Assembly: GCA_021390615.1 (NCBI GenBank)
Contig: JAJEJU010000024.1
Location: 1,550,001-1,614,000 of the forward strand
Source: Rhodanobacteraceae bacterium ZG21-1
GTDB taxonomy: Bacteria; Pseudomonadota; Gammaproteobacteria; Xanthomonadales; Rhodanobacteraceae
Direction: 5' to 3'
DNA length: 64,000 nt
Shown: piece by piece, positions 18,668 through 27,603 of the stretch
Position numbering within the stretch: position 1 is the stretch's first letter
Layout: the number at the start of each line of letters is the position of its first letter
Translations under genes and position numbers: made by a program
Notes under the pieces: generated by a model
What the model saw: the letters and a program-made list of their open reading frames with translations, nothing else
What the model was told of the DNA's origin: nothing
Databases searched by the model: none

Positions 18668-20161
18668 TTACCAACCGCCGCCCAGGGCGCGGAAAGACGC
18701 CACGGCAGCGCGCGCGGTATCCGCACGGGTCTGCGCCAGCTCGTCGCGCGCGGCCAGTAGCTGGCGGTTTGCATCCAGCACGTCGGTCAGGCTTACGGCG
18801 CCGGCCTTGTAGTCGTCCTGGGCCACGTCGCGCGCACGAACCAGGGCGGCTTCTTCGCCGGCGAGTTCGTCGGTCTCGACCTTGTGCTGGGCCAGCGACA
18901 TCAGCGAGTCCTCGACGTCTTCCGTGGCGCGCAGCACGGTCTGGCGATACGTCGCCAAGGCTTCGGCATGCGCGCCCTTGGCCTGCGCGACTTCCGCGTC
19001 CACTTTGCCGAAGTCGAACAGCCGCCAGCGCAGGCCGCCGACCACCTCCGGCTGGAAGGTGGCGGACTTGAACAAATCGCCCGCCTGCATGCTTTCGAAC
19101 CCGAGCAGGCCCGACAGCGAAAGTTGGGGGTAGTAGTTGGAGATCGCCACGCCGATGTCGGCGTTCGATGCGGCCAATCGCCGTTCGGCCGCCAGGATGT
19201 CGGGCCGCCGATGCAGCAGGTCGCAGGCCTTGCCGACGTTGGAGAGGGCCGGAATCGTGGCAACTACCGGCGCGTTGTCGAGTTCGGCCGCATAGGTGCC
19301 CGGCTGGGCTCCCATCAGCACATCGAGCCGATTGAGCTGGGCTTCGAGCGCGATCCGCAAGGGTGGCATGGTCGCCCTGGCGTTGCGCAACAAGGCCTCG
19401 GCCTGGGCAATCTCGCGATCGGTCGCCACGCCGTAGGATTTGCGCAGCTTGATGAGTTCGAGCAAGTCGCTATCCGTACGCACCTGGTTCTGCGCAATCG
19501 CCAGGCGCGCTTGATAGCCGCGTATCTGGAAATACGCATCGGCCGCATCCGCTGCGACCATCACGCGCACACCCAGGCGCGTGGCGCTGGCCGCTTGCGC
19601 TTCGGCCGAGGCCGCCTCTTCCTTGCGCCGCAGCCCGCCGAACAGATCGAGTTCCCAGCTCGCCCCTGTTCCCGCATCGTAAAAGCTCACATCGCGATCG
19701 AATCCCGGCAGATGGCTGCCCAGGGCACCGATCGGGCTTTGCAGCGACTGGCGCAAACGCGTGGCGTCGGCATCGACTTCGCCGCTGGGCAGCCGATCGG
19801 CGCCTGCCGCCTTGGCCACGGCGCGCGCCTGTTCCACCCGCGCCATCGAGGCAAGCAGATCCAGGTTCTCGCTCAGTGCACGCTGCTCCACTTTCGTGAG
19901 TTCGGGATCGTTGAAGCCCGACCACCAGGTATCCAGCGAAGGCGACGGCGAGTCCGCAGCCGACGTATCCGCTGGGTTCGGCGCGGCCGCATTGTGAAAG
20001 GGGTGCAAGGCGACGTCGGGCGGACCGGCGTAGTGCGGGCCCACGGCGCAGGCACTCAGCACGGCAGCCATGCCGACCGCGCCGATGCTCAGGCTGCCCT
20101 GTCGCGCGCATCGCCACCAGACGATGGCAGCTTCCCGAAAACCACGCTTTATCCGCTTCAT
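18668..20161 (-). CDS. NodT-family outer membrane efflux lipoprotein (TolC-like)
   Basis: 497 residues. An N-terminal basic stretch and a lipobox LSAC with lipidated Cys38 are followed by CAVGPHYAGPP, typical of NodT/OprM channels. Repeated helical segments carry RPDILAAERRLAASNADIGVA and later DVLDANRQLLAARDELAQ, both signatures of the outer-membrane factor family. It is divergent from an HxlR regulator and EmrA/EmrB genes, so it probably supplies the outer-membrane exit for that inner-membrane pump. Confidence 0.92.
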   Translation of the reverse strand: MKRIKRGFREAAIVWWRCARQGSLSIGAVGMAAVLSACAVGPHYAGPPDVALHPFHNAAAPNPADTSAADSPSPSLDTWWSGFNDPELTKVEQRALSENLDLLASMARVEQARAVAKAAGADRLPSGEVDADATRLRQSLQSPIGALGSHLPGFDRDVSFYDAGTGASWELDLFGGLRRKEEAASAEAQAASATRLGVRVMVAADAADAYFQIRGYQARLAIAQNQVRTDSDLLELIKLRKSYGVATDREIAQAEALLRNARATMPPLRIALEAQLNRLDVLMGAQPGTYAAELDNAPVVATIPALSNVGKACDLLHRRPDILAAERRLAASNADIGVAISNYYPQLSLSGLLGFESMQAGDLFKSATFQPEVVGGLRWRLFDFGKVDAEVAQAKGAHAEALATYRQTVLRATEDVEDSLMSLAQHKVETDELAGEEAALVRARDVAQDDYKAGAVSLTDVLDANRQLLAARDELAQTRADTARAAVASFRALGGGW

Positions 20162-20185
20162 ATCTGTCGCCCGCCATCGGCTCGC

Positions 20186-20212
20186 TAGTTACTTGCATGA
20201 AGATAGTAACTA
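20186..20212. promoter_or_regulatory. Inverted repeat in the nodT/hxlR divergent promoter, candidate HxlR operator
   Basis: TAGTTAC (20186-20192) and GTAACTA (20206-20212) form perfect 7-bp arms with 13-nt spacing, in the 93-base AT-richer gap between the divergent genes. HxlR-type regulators such as YodB bind inverted TACT/AGTA-like repeats in their own promoters. The assignment is inference from position and symmetry. Confidence 0.5.
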
Positions 20213-20254
20213 TGCAACTATCATCAAGCAAGTCACTTACCAAGGCGACGACCT

Positions 20255-20752
20255 ATGGAGCGCAAGAGCTTCGGACACATGCAATGCCCGATCGCCCGCA
20301 GCCTGGAGCACGTGGGCGAATGGTGGAGCATCCTCATCCTGCGCGATGCGCTGTATGGGCTTACGCGCTTCGACGAATTCGAGAAGAGCCTGGGCATCGC
20401 CCCGAACATGCTGACGCGCCGCCTGAAGGGGCTGGTGGAATCGGGCCTGCTGGAGCGGCGCAAATACAACGCCCATCCGCCCCGCTACGAGTATGTGCTC
20501 ACCGAGATCGGCCGCGACTTCCGCGGTGTGGTGCTGTCGCTGGTCGCGTGGGGCAACAAGCACTTCGCGCCGGAAGGTCCCAGCGTCCTGCTCAAGAACA
20601 TCAAGACCGGCAAGACCGCGGTGCCCGTGCTCATGGACAAGGTCAGCGGCGAAGAAATCACCGCACCGGGCCTGTTCAAGGTCGTCGCCGGCCCCGCAGC
20701 GGACGAAAGCATCCGCAAGCGCATGAGCGCCCAGCGTCCGAGTGCACTATGA
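20255..20752 (+). CDS. HxlR-family (MarR-like winged helix) transcriptional regulator
   Basis: 165 residues. CPIARSLEHVGEWWSILILR at residues 11-30 is the HxlR signature with the conserved N-terminal Cys11, which is redox or electrophile sensing in some relatives. The winged helix follows (FDEFEKSLGIAPNMLTRRLK, LVESGLLERRKYN, PPRYEYVLTEIG). It has a C-terminal extension of about 60 residues beyond the minimal domain. Its stop overlaps the emrA-like start (ATGA), so regulator and pump are co-translated. It probably controls the pump and the divergent outer-membrane gene. Confidence 0.9.
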   Translation: MERKSFGHMQCPIARSLEHVGEWWSILILRDALYGLTRFDEFEKSLGIAPNMLTRRLKGLVESGLLERRKYNAHPPRYEYVLTEIGRDFRGVVLSLVAWGNKHFAPEGPSVLLKNIKTGKTAVPVLMDKVSGEEITAPGLFKVVAGPAADESIRKRMSAQRPSAL

Positions 20753-21846
20753 GCGCTGCGGTCGATGTTCAGCCGGCACCTGCAGCTGCCACGAGACCTG
20801 CACTGAACCGGCGCCAGTTGGTGCGGATCGGACTGATCGTGGTGGCGATGGCCGTGCTCGCCTATGCGGTTCGCTGGTGGGCCGTCGGGCGCTTTTTCGA
20901 GAGCACCGACGATGCCTATGTGGGCGGCGACACCACCGTGATGGCACCGCGGGTGGCCGGGCTGATCACCCAGGTGCCCATCCTCGACAACCAGCAGGTG
21001 CACGCGAATGACCTGCTGGTGAAGATCGACGATCGCGACTACCAGGCCGCCCTGGAAAAGGCACAGGCGAATGTGGCCGAGCAGGAAGCGGTGATCGCCA
21101 ACCTGCAGGCGCAGCTCAATCTGCAGCGCTCGCTGATCGATGAGGCCAAGGCCTCGGTGAATGCCGCCGACGCTGAAATCACCCGTGCCCACGACGACTT
21201 CCAACGCTACAAGGCTCTGTCCGACCGCTCAGCAGCCCCCGTGCAGACGTTTCAGAAGGCCGACGCGGACTTCAAGCAGGCGCGGGCTAATGGCGACAAG
21301 GCGAAGGCCTCACACGATGCCGCGGAACGCCAGCTCGACGTCATCGCCACCCAGAAGCAACGCGCCGAAGCCAGCCTGCTCGCGGCGAAGGCCGATGAGG
21401 CGGTGGCGAAGCTCAACCTGTCCTACACCGAACTGCGCGCGCCGATCGACGGCACCGTAGGCAATCGCAGCGCGCGCGTCGGTTCCTACGCCACGGTCGG
21501 TGCGCAGCTGGTTGCTATCGTGCCCGCGCAAGGGCTTTGGGTGGACGCGAACTTCAAGGAAGGCCAGCTCACCCGCATGCATCAGGGCCAGGCCGTGACG
21601 ATCCGTGCGGATGTGCTGTCGGGGCATGTGTTTCACGGCCACGTCAGCAGCCTGGCCCCAGCCACCGGCGCCGAGTTCAGCATCCTGCCGCCCGAGAACG
21701 CGACCGGCAACTTCACCAAGATCGTGCAGCGCGTGCCGGTGCGCATCGTGCTCGACGACGACCCCATGCTCGACCGGCTGCGGCCCGGGCTTTCGGTGGT
21801 CGCCGAGGTGGACGAGCGCGACCGCGGCGACAGCGTCCATGACTGA
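20749..21846 (+). CDS. EmrA-like membrane fusion protein of an MFS efflux pump
   Basis: 365-residue periplasmic adaptor. One N-terminal transmembrane helix (about residues 25-42) is followed by the HlyD motif FFESTDDAYVGGDTTVMAPR. A long alpha-hairpin at about 95-220 is followed by the lipoyl/beta-barrel part (LNLSYTELRAPIDGTVGNRS, GLWVDANFKEGQLTRM). Start ATG 20749 overlaps the hxlR stop; the stop overlaps the emrB-like start by 8 nt. It links the inner-membrane transporter to the NodT-type channel. Confidence 0.92.
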   Translation: MSAAVDVQPAPAAATRPALNRRQLVRIGLIVVAMAVLAYAVRWWAVGRFFESTDDAYVGGDTTVMAPRVAGLITQVPILDNQQVHANDLLVKIDDRDYQAALEKAQANVAEQEAVIANLQAQLNLQRSLIDEAKASVNAADAEITRAHDDFQRYKALSDRSAAPVQTFQKADADFKQARANGDKAKASHDAAERQLDVIATQKQRAEASLLAAKADEAVAKLNLSYTELRAPIDGTVGNRSARVGSYATVGAQLVAIVPAQGLWVDANFKEGQLTRMHQGQAVTIRADVLSGHVFHGHVSSLAPATGAEFSILPPENATGNFTKIVQRVPVRIVLDDDPMLDRLRPGLSVVAEVDERDRGDSVHD

Positions 21847-23425
21847 CGCGGCAACCGGCACGAACGCCATCGACGCGATGCCGACGCGGCAAAAGGTGTT
21901 CGCCTTCAGCGTGATGGTGATCGGCATGTTCATCGCCCTGCTCGACATCCAGATCGTCTCGGCATCCCTGCGCGATATCGGCGGCGGCCTTTCCGCCGGC
22001 TCCGACGAAGTGGCCTGGGTACAGACCAGCTACCTGATCGCGGAAATCATCGTGATTCCGCTGTCGGGCTGGCTGGCGCGGGTGATGTCCACGCGCTGGT
22101 TGTTCGCGGCGTCGGCCGCCGGATTCACCCTGACCAGCCTGATGTGCGGCTGGGCCTGGGACATCCAGAGCATGATCGTGTTCCGCGCCCTGCAGGGCTT
22201 CGTGGGCGGCTCGATGATCCCGATGGTCTTCACCACCGCGTTCGCGTTTTTCAAGGGCAAGCAGATCGGCATCGCTGCCGCCGTCATCGGCGGAATCGCC
22301 TCGTTCGCGCCGACGCTTGGCCCCACCATCGGCGGCTGGATCACCGACAACTATTCGTGGCACTGGCTGTTCTTCATCAACATCGTGCCGGGCCTGTTCA
22401 TCGCCATCGTCGTGCCCCTGCTCATCCGGGTCGACGAGCCCGACTGGTCGCTGCTCAAGAATGCCGACTATCTGGGCATGGCGCTGATGGCCTTGTTCCT
22501 CGGCTGCCTGGAATACACGCTGGAAGAAGGGCCGCGCTGGGACTGGTTCGGCGACGAAACCATCCGCAGCACCGCCTGGATCTCGGCCATCGCCGGCGTA
22601 GGCTTCGTATGGCGCAGCCTGAGCTATGCCCATCCCGTGGTGGATCTGCGCGCCTTCGGCAGCCGGAATTTCTCGCTAGGCTGCCTGTTCTCCTTTGTCG
22701 CCGGCATCGGCATCTTCACCACCATTTTCCTGACGCCCTTGTTCCTCGGTCGCGTGCGCGGACTGAGCGCGCTGCAGATCGGCTTAAGCGTGTTTTCCAC
22801 CGGCATTTTTCAGCTTTGCAGTATCCCGCTCTACGTCTATTTGTCGCGGCGGGTGGATCTGCGCTGGCTGATGATGGTCGGCATGTGCGGCTTCGCCGTC
22901 AGCATGTGGTGTTTCTCGAACATTACCCACGACTGGGGCTGGCGCGAGCTGCTGCTGCCTCAGGCGCTGCGCGGTTTTTCCCAGCAATTCGCGGTGGCGC
23001 CTGCAGTCATTCTCACCCTGGGCGGTCTCGCGCCGAATCGGCTGAAACTGGCCTCGGGCCTGTTCAATCTCATGCGCAACCTGGGTGGCGCGATCGGCAT
23101 CGCCTGGTGCGCGACCTTGTTGAATGACCGCACCAACCTGCATTTCCTGAGGCTCGCCGAACACCTCAGCACGACCAACCCTTCCATGCTCGCCTTCCTG
23201 CAGCAATCTAGCGCCCGTGCGGCGGAAGCCAACGGCGGAGTGCTGAGCGATCAAGCCGCCGCCGCGAAACTGCTATGGCAGCTCACCCTGCGCGAAGCGC
23301 AAACCCTGACCTACGCCGACACCTTCGTCGCGATCATGTGCTGCTTCATCATCGCTGCATTGCTGGTGCCGCTGATGCGCAGAGTCAGCCCACCGCAAGG
23401 CCCCTCGCCCAACGACGCTCACTGA
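21839..23425 (+). CDS. EmrB/QacA-type drug:H+ antiporter (DHA2, 14 TM)
   Basis: 528-residue MFS transporter. The first helix holds FSVMVIGMFIALLDIQIVSA, with the DHA2 Asp in LDIQIV. Motif C-like GGIASFAPTLGPTIGGWITD lies in helix 5. WHWLFFINIVPG follows helix 5, another EmrB landmark. The hydrophobic segment pattern supports about 14 helices. It is the third gene of the hxlR-emrA-emrB operon. Substrate unknown; related pumps export amphipathic or aromatic toxicants. Confidence 0.92.
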   Translation: MTDAATGTNAIDAMPTRQKVFAFSVMVIGMFIALLDIQIVSASLRDIGGGLSAGSDEVAWVQTSYLIAEIIVIPLSGWLARVMSTRWLFAASAAGFTLTSLMCGWAWDIQSMIVFRALQGFVGGSMIPMVFTTAFAFFKGKQIGIAAAVIGGIASFAPTLGPTIGGWITDNYSWHWLFFINIVPGLFIAIVVPLLIRVDEPDWSLLKNADYLGMALMALFLGCLEYTLEEGPRWDWFGDETIRSTAWISAIAGVGFVWRSLSYAHPVVDLRAFGSRNFSLGCLFSFVAGIGIFTTIFLTPLFLGRVRGLSALQIGLSVFSTGIFQLCSIPLYVYLSRRVDLRWLMMVGMCGFAVSMWCFSNITHDWGWRELLLPQALRGFSQQFAVAPAVILTLGGLAPNRLKLASGLFNLMRNLGGAIGIAWCATLLNDRTNLHFLRLAEHLSTTNPSMLAFLQQSSARAAEANGGVLSDQAAAAKLLWQLTLREAQTLTYADTFVAIMCCFIIAALLVPLMRRVSPPQGPSPNDAH

Positions 23426-24096
23426 GCAAGCGCCAACGCAGTTTTCGTTGTCGAATACTCAGGCAGGCAAGTGGCCCACGGACTGCGCTTATCGACGTGT
23501 CGATGGCACACTCTCTTGCGGGCAAGCCACGCAAGGCGAATTCCCGCTGACCTGATTTCGTATGTCGTCACACCCGCGGTTTGCGGCGTCCATCGGACGT
23601 AGCCCACATCGCGCCGGGTCGCAGCGTCGAAACTGGCGATGCCCTGCCCCTTCGAGTCTCTCACTGGCACCACTTTGTTGAAATAGGCAACGACTCGGCG
23701 CTGCGGCTCTGCCCGACGAGCATGCGAAGCAGTGGCGGAAAGCCTTCGACGAAACCGGAGACGAAGTCGCTCTGGCCGGCGGATAGCCGCCCCCGTCTTA
23801 CCATCGATGGGTCGGTCGACGACGAGAAGGATGGACATATAGACCGCCAATTGGCCGGGTCCACGGGATCGCTCCGGCAGCAGCTCAGTGCGGAACTCAC
23901 CTCACTGCAGCCATCAAAATCTTGCGACACAAACCGTGATGCCGTGCACGGGTTGCGGGCACGCAGGCCCCGTTTTCCTCACTAAGAGCTTTTGGTTCCT
24001 CCATCGACCACAGGGTGGAAAGAGCCACGAAACACCGTTGGACGGCGGAGGCTTTCTGCGGAAGGGGGATAACCATTACCTGATATGGGGAAACAT
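23426..24096. other. Intergenic region, no convincing gene
   Basis: 670 bases. An open frame on the minus strand (23419-23850) and one on the plus strand (23581-23985) show no recognisable protein pattern and lack ribosome sites. They may be remnants. Nothing else was identified except the GGGGAA ribosome site for the next gene. Confidence 0.45.
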
Positions 24097-25251
24097 ATGC
24101 GCTCGAAAGAAGTGTTGTTCGGCACGCGCCGCGTGGTTCTGGCCACGGCCGTCGTAGGTCTTCTGAGCTCGGTAGGCCTTTCGTCCTCCGTTGCCGCCCA
24201 GGCCACCAACGACGTCGCGGCTCTGGCGAAGCAGGAGGCCGTGAATACCTGGCACGAATCGATCAAGCACGTGGCGCCGCCGACGGACGGCTGCTTTCAT
24301 GCCACGTATCCAAGCCTGATCTGGGAGAAGGAAGCCTGTGCGCCGGCGCCTGCCTACCGCTCCAATCGGCACTGGGAGAACAAGAATCTCAGCACCAAGA
24401 ACAGGGCCTTGAATACGGTCGGCAACGGCAAGGATTTCGTCGCTCAGACGTCCAGCCTGATTCAGTCCGCGACCGGCTCGTTCCCGGTGGCCTCCGGCAT
24501 CACTTCCGAAACGGACGCGAATTCGGTCACCGCCCAGGGATCGAATAAAGCCGGAAAAGATCTGTATTCGCTGCAGATGAATACGAATACGGCGCTTGCC
24601 CCGAGTTCTGTATGCTCGGCGTTCGGCTTCACCGAGTGCGCGAACTGGCAGCAATATATCTACGCCACCGAAGTCAGCTCGCTGACCAGCAACGCCAATC
24701 CGCCGCCCAATCTCGGACCGGAAGCTTTCATCGAGACCTTTGTGTGGGGGCCCTCCTCGCAATTCAACGGATGCCCGTCAGGCTGGTCGGAAGCCGGCGC
24801 CGGGCCGAGCATCGATAACGAACCGACCTCGGGCTGCGTGCGCAACGCGGCTGCCGTTGCCGTTGCCAGCGTCACCGCTTCGCAGCTGGCGAACTTGAAG
24901 CTGGAAGGCACGGCGTCGGCGGGTGGGAACGACACGGTGACCTTCGTGGACGGCACCGTGGCCAAGTCCGGCAGCCAGACGGATGTCGCCGGCATCGCAT
25001 CCACCTGGAAGCAGACGGAGTTCAACGTCGTCGGCGATGAGGGCGGGACGCAGGCGAAGTTCAACAAGGGTGTTTCGATTACTGGAAAACTCGAGGTCGT
25101 GGATGGAAGCACGACGGCGCCCACCTGTCTGGCGCCGAGCTCGGTCAGCGGGTCGACGGCCGAAACCAATAATCTGACCGCAGGCAAGTGCACCACCGCC
25201 AAGGGAACATCCACCACGAACCCCTATATCCAGTTCGTCGAGTCCGACTGA
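24097..25251 (+). CDS. Secreted protein of unknown function
   Basis: 384 residues. The ATG at 24097 follows GGGGAA at ideal distance; an in-frame ATG at 24085 has none. A Sec signal peptide (RRVVLATAVVGLLSSVGLSS, cleavage near VAA-QA, residue 34) is followed by HESIKHVAPPTDGCFHATYP and LIWEKEACAPAP. A central Cys-containing region (CSAFGFTECANWQQYIYA) precedes a Thr/Ser/Gly-rich beta-like C-terminus. The paired Cys suggest disulphides in the periplasm or outside. No domain recognised. Confidence 0.75.
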   Translation: MRSKEVLFGTRRVVLATAVVGLLSSVGLSSSVAAQATNDVAALAKQEAVNTWHESIKHVAPPTDGCFHATYPSLIWEKEACAPAPAYRSNRHWENKNLSTKNRALNTVGNGKDFVAQTSSLIQSATGSFPVASGITSETDANSVTAQGSNKAGKDLYSLQMNTNTALAPSSVCSAFGFTECANWQQYIYATEVSSLTSNANPPPNLGPEAFIETFVWGPSSQFNGCPSGWSEAGAGPSIDNEPTSGCVRNAAAVAVASVTASQLANLKLEGTASAGGNDTVTFVDGTVAKSGSQTDVAGIASTWKQTEFNVVGDEGGTQAKFNKGVSITGKLEVVDGSTTAPTCLAPSSVSGSTAETNNLTAGKCTTAKGTSTTNPYIQFVESD

Positions 25252-25290
25252 GCCCGCACTCAACAGCCAGTGAAGCAAGCTAGACGTGCC

Positions 25291-25313
25291 GCCGAGGGGG
25301 CCCTCCCCTCGGC
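25291..25313 (+). terminator. Strong hairpin after the secreted-protein gene
   Basis: GCCGAGGGG/CCCCTCGGC, 9-bp perfect arms with a 5-nt loop, 40 bases past the stop codon. The sequence after it lacks a U run, so it may be a Rho-assisted or 3'-stabilising structure. Confidence 0.5.
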
Positions 25314-25508
25314 GTGCCCGAGCGGCATCGGATGCCATCGCAGGCAGCGAACCACCCGCCATGGAGCCTTATCCGCTGGCGGTTGAACACGATTCGCGCT
25401 CCAGCCGCGGCAACGCTTTGCAGAAAGCCGTTGTTACAAGAAAGGCTCTGGCGCATCTCGCTCGATCGCCGGCGCAGCTTGTGTGGACGGTCAGCCAGGA
25501 ACGCTCGA

Positions 25509-25823
25509 TCACCGCCACGCATCCCCGACTTCAGAGTACCTCAGCGTTTCGCCCGACACCCTCACCGCGCCATGCGTCGCCAGCGTCAAGGCGGTGATGT
25601 CGGCACCGGTGATCGCACTCGCCAGGTTGCTCGTCGCCGTTGTGCTGCACGGCGTCGTTGCCGACTTTGCAGTCACCGTCGGCACGATCGCCCTGCCTGC
25701 CGTCGCCGTAACTGACGACGACGTGCCGCCCGGGTGGGCTGCAGTGCAAGTGAAGCTGCCGGCGCTGCCGTAGAACGTCGACGACAGCGTGTACGTCGCC
25801 GTCTCGCCCGATACGCAGCCGGA
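25509..25823 (-). pseudogene. In-frame orphan 3' gene fragment directly after the CGNR gene stop
   Basis: Directly after the TGA that ends the CGNR gene (25824-25826), the same frame stays open for 104 codons and closes at TGA 25509-25511. The translation has protein-like, secreted-type composition: SGCVSGETATYTLSSTFYGS, a second part with TCTAAHPGG and TPCSTTATSNLASAITGAD, and the end VRVSGETLRYSEVGDAWR. It has no good start codon or ribosome site of its own. Likely the tail of a lost secreted-protein gene, or a readthrough extension of the CGNR protein. Family unknown. Confidence 0.4.
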
Positions 25824-26477
25824 TCACGATGTGCTGGTTTTTTTCTCTTTCCGCAGGCGCGCCTGGAAGCGTCGTGACTTGGCTGCGTTACCGCACACGG
25901 CCATGTCGCACCAGCGGCGGCGGCCGGCCTTCGACCGATCCAGGAACAGCCATGCACAGTTGCTGCCCGCGCACATGCGCAGGCGCTCGTGCGGCTCCGA
26001 CATGAGCTTGTCGACGAAGCGGAAGGCGATCAGGTGGGCGATGAGATCGAGATCGATGGCCTTCGTGCACAAGCCGCGCTGCACGCCGTGCTTGCCGAAG
26101 CGCAACTCGTGGGCCGCCACGCCGGCATGCCAGCCGCGGGTCAGCAGGATCATGACGTCGTCGGAAGGGGTTTTGCCGCGGATCATGCCGGTGACCGTCC
26201 CGAACAGCGCCTCGCGCAATTGCTTTGCGCGCTGCAGGGCGTCGTCTGCGGCGGCCGGATCGGACCGCGCCATGTCGGCCAGCGTGCGCAGCACGCCGGC
26301 CGGCAGCAGCGCCGACTTCCCTGCCCACTCAAGCAGGCGCGGATAACCGTCCAGCCAGTCGCGGGGCGTTTGGTCCCGCCCCGTCACGGTGTTGACGAAA
26401 TCCAGCACAGCCTCGCCGCCCACGAAATCATCAGGCCCGAAGGCGTGCGCCTCTATAACCGGAGAAATGATGTTCAA
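25824..26477 (-). CDS. CGNR zinc-finger (ABATE-domain) putative transcriptional regulator
   Basis: 217 residues. The N-terminal ABATE-like stress-response region (GGEAVLDFVNTVTGRDQTPR) is followed by a C-terminal treble-clef CGNR finger: MCAGSNCAWLFLDRSKAGRR, then RWCDMAVCGNAAKSRR. The four Cys are present, and the CGNR motif itself reads CGNA here. The start is TTG 26477 with a weak ribosome site; no ATG lies nearby. It is divergent from a ureohydrolase-like gene across 61 bases holding two adjacent palindromes, so it is a plausible local regulator. Its stop is followed in frame by an orphan open fragment. Confidence 0.85.
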   Translation of the reverse strand: MNIISPVIEAHAFGPDDFVGGEAVLDFVNTVTGRDQTPRDWLDGYPRLLEWAGKSALLPAGVLRTLADMARSDPAAADDALQRAKQLREALFGTVTGMIRGKTPSDDVMILLTRGWHAGVAAHELRFGKHGVQRGLCTKAIDLDLIAHLIAFRFVDKLMSEPHERLRMCAGSNCAWLFLDRSKAGRRRWCDMAVCGNAAKSRRFQARLRKEKKTSTS

Positions 26478-26500
26478 AGGTTGACAATCTCAATAACCGA

Positions 26501-26531
26501 TGTAAATATTTTTACAGGTTACACGGTAACC
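26501..26531. promoter_or_regulatory. Two abutting palindromes between the CGNR and ureohydrolase genes
   Basis: TGTAAA-TATT-TTTACA (26501-26516) is followed without a gap by GGTTAC-ACG-GTAACC (26517-26531), both perfect. A looser GGTT...AACC pair lies at 26479-26498. The block sits 7 bases before the plus-strand ATG and 23 bases from the minus-strand TTG. This is where an operator for the divergent CGNR regulator would be expected. Confidence 0.6.
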
Positions 26532-26538
26532 GGCAACC

Positions 26539-27561
26539 ATGATGATGACGCGACGCGATTTCATCCAAGCCGCCGGCACGGCGCTGATCGCGTACCTGCC
26601 GGCACTCCGTTCGCCAGTGGCTGCGCCGGCGATCAGTATCGTGCTTGCCCCCAGCAACCTGGGATTGCGGCCATTGCAAGCGGGCCACCAGCCGGGTACC
26701 TGGCAAGCCCCGCGGACCTTGATGGCAGCGAATCTTGCGGGCGCGACAGGAGCTGGCGAAGTGCTGGCGCTGGAGCGGCCGGCATACGCCTTCGAAGCGC
26801 AACCCGACACGCACCTGCGTAATGGCCAGTCGATTCGAGCCTTCTCGATGCCATTGGCAAAAGTGGTGCGCGATGTCCTGGACCGGGGGCGGTTTCCATT
26901 GGTCATCGGCGGGGACTGCAGCATCCTGCTGGGAGCGCTTTACGGCTTGCGCCGCGCGGGCGGGCGCGGCCTGGTGCATGTGGATGGCCACAGCGATTTC
27001 TATCAGTTGGATGCGCACGACACGAGCAGCCTCGGTTCGGTCGCCGGCATGGATCTGGCGCTGGCGAGCGGCCGAGGCGAAGCGCTGCTGACCCGTTGGC
27101 CGGAAATCAGCGCGCCGCTCGTTTGCGATGAGGACATCATCCAGATGGGCGAGCGCGAGTCGCCCGTCGACCGCGACCAGATCCCCGGCAGCGAGATCGC
27201 ACAGATCACCGCGCAGCACATGCTTGCCGAGGGTATCGGATCGGCCGCATCGCGCGCGGTCGCGAAGCTGGAGGCGGCCGGCATCCGTCGAGCGTGGCTG
27301 CATGTCGATCTCGACGTGCTGGATCAAGATGTCATGGCGGCCGTGGATTCACCCGGCAGCCCGGGATTGGACTTCGCGCAACTCGCTGCGCTGGTGCACA
27401 CGCTGTGCGCTTCGGGGCGGATCGCCGGCGCCGACTTCGCGATCTACGATCCGGAGCGGGATCCCGGCCAGCGTCACGCGCAGCCCATTGTCGAGTGCAT
27501 AGCCCGCGGACTTGCCGGGTTGAATGCGCCCAGCGCGGGGAGACGTCATGGAATCGCGTGA
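26539..27561 (+). CDS. Tat-exported arginase/ureohydrolase-family protein
   Basis: 340 residues. MMMTRRDFIQAAGTALIAYL is a Tat-type signal (TRRDFI), unusual for this normally cytoplasmic family. Metal-binding motifs are GGDCS (124-128), DGHSD (Asp149, His151, Asp153) and HVDLDVLDQD (Asp257, Asp259). The first ligand, His in the classical GGDHS, is Cys127 here; GGDCS variants occur in some arginase-family branches. It would hydrolyse a guanidino or amidino compound in the periplasm; the substrate is unknown. It is followed 42 bases later by a secreted NIPSNAP protein. Probably regulated by the divergent CGNR protein. Confidence 0.85.
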   Translation: MMMTRRDFIQAAGTALIAYLPALRSPVAAPAISIVLAPSNLGLRPLQAGHQPGTWQAPRTLMAANLAGATGAGEVLALERPAYAFEAQPDTHLRNGQSIRAFSMPLAKVVRDVLDRGRFPLVIGGDCSILLGALYGLRRAGGRGLVHVDGHSDFYQLDAHDTSSLGSVAGMDLALASGRGEALLTRWPEISAPLVCDEDIIQMGERESPVDRDQIPGSEIAQITAQHMLAEGIGSAASRAVAKLEAAGIRRAWLHVDLDVLDQDVMAAVDSPGSPGLDFAQLAALVHTLCASGRIAGADFAIYDPERDPGQRHAQPIVECIARGLAGLNAPSAGRRHGIA

Positions 27562-27603
27562 TGTGCCCGTTCTCTGTCGGTTCGTGTCTGCGTAGGACTT
27601 CTC

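Noticed and set aside
23419..23850. Possible small gene or transposase remnant in the gap after emrB
   Set aside because: No domain pattern, no ribosome site and no inverted repeats around it.
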